Positions 7,006-8,796 of a stretch of DNA of 8,796 nt are shown here, in pieces. A program made the translations under genes and the position numbers. Location of the stretch: assembly GCF_025567195.1 (NCBI RefSeq), contig NZ_JAOQJF010000058.1, forward strand, positions 1-8,796, in the 5' to 3' direction. Position 1 is the stretch's first letter. The number at the start of each line of letters is the position of its first letter. Origin of the DNA: Alitiscatomonas aceti. GTDB taxonomy: Bacteria; Bacillota; Clostridia; Lachnospirales; Lachnospiraceae. The notes beneath the pieces are model-generated. The model was not told where the DNA came from, searched no databases, and saw nothing but the letters and a program-made list of their open reading frames with translations.

Positions 7006-7014
7006 TGGTATAAT
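7006..7014 (+). promoter_or_regulatory. Possible extended -10 promoter element before wzx
   Basis: TGGTATAAT is a perfect extended -10 (TGnTATAAT). No TTGACA-like -35 is present 15-19 bases upstream, where the hairpin's right arm lies. Transcription would start at about 7019-7022, on or next to the wzx ATG, giving a leaderless or almost leaderless message. In such AT-rich DNA a chance match is quite possible. Confidence 0.3.
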
Positions 7015-7018
7015 TCAA

Positions 7019-8461
7019 ATGAAACAGAAGTCATTAAAGACTAATGCTATCCTTAATACTTTAAAAACCGTTTTGAGTCTGATATTTTCGCTGATAACAT
7101 TTCCATATGTTTCAAGAATTTTACAGGTTGAGAATATTGGAATATATAATTTTTGTTCATCAATAGTTTCGTATTTTGTGCTATTGGCGGGCCTTGGAAT
7201 TTCTACATATGCTATTAGAGAAGGAATTCAATATAGAGAAGATAAGGAACAAATTGAAAAATTTGTGAGTGAAGTATTCAGTATCAACATATTGTCCACT
7301 GTAATATCTTATGCATGTTTAATAATTACTGTCATAGTAGGAGAGCAATTTCATAACTATACGCTAGCAATTGCAATATTAGCAACAGAGATTATCTTTA
7401 CTACAATAGGTGTAAGTTGGATTTGTAATATATATGAAGATTTCTTGTTTGCAACTATCCAGTCAATTGGTGTACAAGCATTATCACTTATACTGACTCT
7501 CGCCTTAGTTAAGTCCTCTGATGATTTGTACAAATATATAGCTATTATTGCTTTTTCGAGATCGGCTTCACATATAATTAATTTGATTTATGTAAGAATA
7601 AAATATTGTAAATTTAAATTTATTCTTCATTGCAATTTAAAAAAACATATTAAGCCTGTTCTGGTAATATTTTCAACTTCAGTGGCTATTAGTATTTATG
7701 TCGGTTCTGACATAATTATGCTTGGATTCATGACAAACGATTATCAGGTGGGGATTTATAGTACAGCTGTTCAAATCTATACTATTGTAAAGAATATACT
7801 TGCGGCTGCATTGATGGTATTAATTCCTCGTTTTACTCTTTTGTTACAGCGTGGGGAGAAAAAAGCAGCTAATGAATTATTTTCTCATGTTTTTAATATC
7901 TTAATGATATTAATGCTACCATCAATTGTAGGATTGTATATTACAAGTTGCGATGTTGTACGGTTAGTAGGAGGAGAAAATTATTTAGGCGGAACAAATG
8001 TTCTGCGTTTGCTGTGCATTGCTATTTTCTTTTCTTTGCTAGCGTATTTGTATACTCAATGTATCTTAGTACCTAACAAAAAGGAAAAAGCTGTATTCAA
8101 GGCAACTGTTATTAGTGCAGGAATGAATATAGGTTTAAATTTTATTCTAATTCCTTTGTTTGGAATTAATGGTGCTGCAATTACTACAATTATTGCAGAA
8201 ATTATAGTTTGCTTTATGTCAATCCATTACTCAAAGAATGACATCCATTTAAATCACATAAATCATGATCTTGTTTCGATAATTATTGGATGTATCGGGA
8301 TAGTAATTGTTGGAAAAGCTTGTTATATAGTTTTTACTGGTTCATATCTAGTCCGGCTTGCAGTAACGATTTTGGGATCTGCTATTGTATATGTGGCTAT
8401 ATTATTGGTAGGTAAAAATTCTGTTATGATGGAAGTTATTCAGAAATTAAGAAAAAGGTGA
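7019..8461 (+). CDS. wzx: Polysaccharide repeat-unit flippase (Wzx, MOP/PST superfamily)
   Basis: 480-aa membrane protein with 12-14 hydrophobic segments that moves the undecaprenyl-diphosphate-linked repeat unit from the inner to the outer face of the membrane. Typical sequence: a basic start followed by NTLKTVLSLIFSLITFPYVSRIL (internal FPYVSRIL 28-35), ENIGIYNF (38-45), AGLGISTYAIREG (57-69), DIIMLGFM (231-238) and VGIYSTAVQIYTIVKNI (244-260) in the middle, VPNKKEK (351-357) and GINGAAITTIIAEI (382-395) late. Length is normal and no break is seen. The start at 7019 fits the family N-terminus, and an in-frame stop at 6983 with no ATG/GTG/TTG between excludes an earlier start. Unlike the other genes it has no ribosome site in the preceding 15 bases. 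It is the most AT-rich gene of the window, and a GTG reading frame overlaps its stop. Confidence 0.93.
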   Translation: MKQKSLKTNAILNTLKTVLSLIFSLITFPYVSRILQVENIGIYNFCSSIVSYFVLLAGLGISTYAIREGIQYREDKEQIEKFVSEVFSINILSTVISYACLIITVIVGEQFHNYTLAIAILATEIIFTTIGVSWICNIYEDFLFATIQSIGVQALSLILTLALVKSSDDLYKYIAIIAFSRSASHIINLIYVRIKYCKFKFILHCNLKKHIKPVLVIFSTSVAISIYVGSDIIMLGFMTNDYQVGIYSTAVQIYTIVKNILAAALMVLIPRFTLLLQRGEKKAANELFSHVFNILMILMLPSIVGLYITSCDVVRLVGGENYLGGTNVLRLLCIAIFFSLLAYLYTQCILVPNKKEKAVFKATVISAGMNIGLNFILIPLFGINGAAITTIIAEIIVCFMSIHYSKNDIHLNHINHDLVSIIIGCIGIVIVGKACYIVFTGSYLVRLAVTILGSAIVYVAILLVGKNSVMMEVIQKLRKR

Positions 8462-8701
8462 TATGCATCCTCAATGTGTCATACATACATTTCTGTGAAC
8501 CTATCTTTAATGGTCTTTTTATCCATTTCGCAAAGTATGGAACTGATGAATGTTAGAACTGAATTCATTTTTTGTGAATGACTTTTTTCTCAGAAGATGA
8601 TGAAATCCTAAGGTCCTTTGTAGCCGATCATTACAAAGAACTATTCATAATCTATAGAACAGAGACATATAATTTGATATAGGTAAGCTACAACTACATG
8701 T

Positions 8702-8730
8702 TTTATAAAAGCCTGCTAATAAAAAGTCAA
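8702..8730 (-). promoter_or_regulatory. Possible sigma-A promoter on the minus strand
   Basis: Read on the - strand, TTGACT (8730-8725) and TATAAA (8707-8702) are separated by exactly 17 bases, a 10-of-12 match to the vegetative consensus. Transcription would start at about 8695 and run leftwards, antisense to the broken reading frame and wzx. No - strand gene is visible downstream, so it may be a chance match, a relict, or the source of an antisense transcript. Confidence 0.3.
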
Positions 8731-8734
8731 GTGT

Positions 8735-8756
8735 TTTTTGAAGAAAATTTCAAAAA
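8735..8756. repeat. Short AT-rich inverted repeat
   Basis: TTTTTGAA (8735-8742) and TTCAAAAA (8749-8756) form an 8-bp stem with a 6-base loop. The stem is nearly all A/T and has no adjacent T-run outside the arm, so a terminator role is doubtful. The remaining 40 bases to the window end hold nothing recognisable. Confidence 0.35.
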
Positions 8757-8796
8757 TCCGATTTGATATTTTAGGGTACAACTTTTAAGCCACCAT

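Larger units (their letters stand above)
8458..8766 (+). pseudogene. Broken reading frame coupled to wzx, unidentified protein (possible glycosyltransferase remnant)
   Basis: A GTG at 8458 overlaps the wzx stop as GTGA, with AAGAAAAAGG just upstream, the coupling expected of a real next gene. It reads a protein-like start, VICILNVSYIHFCEPIFNGL then FIHFAKYGTDEC, and halts at TAG 8554. The same frame meets TGA at 8560 and 8572, then is open again from ATG 8578 (MTFFSEDDEILRSFVADHY...) to TAG 8680 and, beyond it, from 8683 (VSYNYMFYKSLLIK...) to TGA 8764. So one frame carries protein-like sequence on both sides of a 20-base cluster of stops, suggesting a decayed gene. The strand-like N-terminus (ICILNVS) would fit a GT-B glycosyltransferase of the operon, but I cannot name the family. 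The alternatives are a functional 32-codon peptide or chance; the third piece is the weakest. Confidence 0.45.

Noticed and set aside
6764..7018. 84-codon reading frame on the minus strand
   Set aside because: It begins at a TTG, lies across the acetyltransferase remnant and the hairpin, has no ribosome site or family features, and its composition is explained by AT-rich DNA.
21..8697. Near-identical 15-mers GTAGGCTACAACTAC (22-36) and GTAAGCTACAACTAC (8683-8697) as flanking repeats
   Set aside because: A 14/15 match is expected once or twice by chance in a window this size, and the similarity does not extend outwards.

Overview
This window is part of a cell-surface polysaccharide (capsule/exopolysaccharide) biosynthesis locus of the Wzx/Wzy type, with every intact gene on the + strand. 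Strong AGGA/AAGG-type ribosome sites, very short or overlapping gene junctions, an EpsG-type polymerase, a monotopic sugar-phosphate transferase and AT-rich glycosyltransferase cassettes all suggest a low-to-mid GC Gram-positive bacterium. Class Clostridia, probably Lachnospiraceae, is the best guess. That placement is inferred from protein style, not from a marker gene.

Layout: (1) 1-584, the C-terminal part of a DegT/EpsN/PglE-type PLP aminotransferase that begins before the window; (2) 597-1424, a PglC/WcaJ-type initiating sugar-phosphate transferase; (3) 1428-2255, a family 2 glycosyltransferase; (4) 2273-3142, a GNAT/FemAB-like acyltransferase candidate; (5) 3163-4374, a TagF-like CDP-glycerol glycerophosphotransferase family protein; (6) 4371-5324, a second, rhamnosyltransferase-like family 2 glycosyltransferase; (7) 5332-6471, an EpsG-type Wzy polymerase; (8) 6472-7018, a gap holding a frameshifted and truncated hexapeptide acetyltransferase remnant and, just before the next gene, a long AT-rich hairpin; (9) 7019-8461, a Wzx flippase; (10) 8458-8796, a broken reading frame coupled to the end of wzx, and no intact gene.

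How the genes fit together (inference from families): the aminotransferase would make a UDP-4-amino-6-deoxysugar (bacillosamine-like). The sugar transferase loads a sugar-1-phosphate onto undecaprenyl phosphate at the inner membrane face. The two family 2 enzymes extend the repeat unit. The TagF-like protein would add a polyol-phosphate such as glycerol phosphate, and the GNAT/FemAB-like protein may add an acyl or aminoacyl group. Wzx flips the lipid-linked unit and the EpsG-like protein polymerises it. The acetyltransferase that once probably O- or N-acetylated the unit is dead here.

Base composition is strongly graded. The aminotransferase is GC-rich (50-63% in sampled 60-base lines). The sugar transferase drops from about 55% near its start to about 42% at its end, and the downstream genes and gaps are AT-rich (one line of wzx is 17% GC). 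This is the usual picture of a conserved proximal block joined to an exchangeable serotype-like cassette. I found no RNA gene, CRISPR array, transposase, integrase or attachment site. No clear rho-independent terminator was seen.
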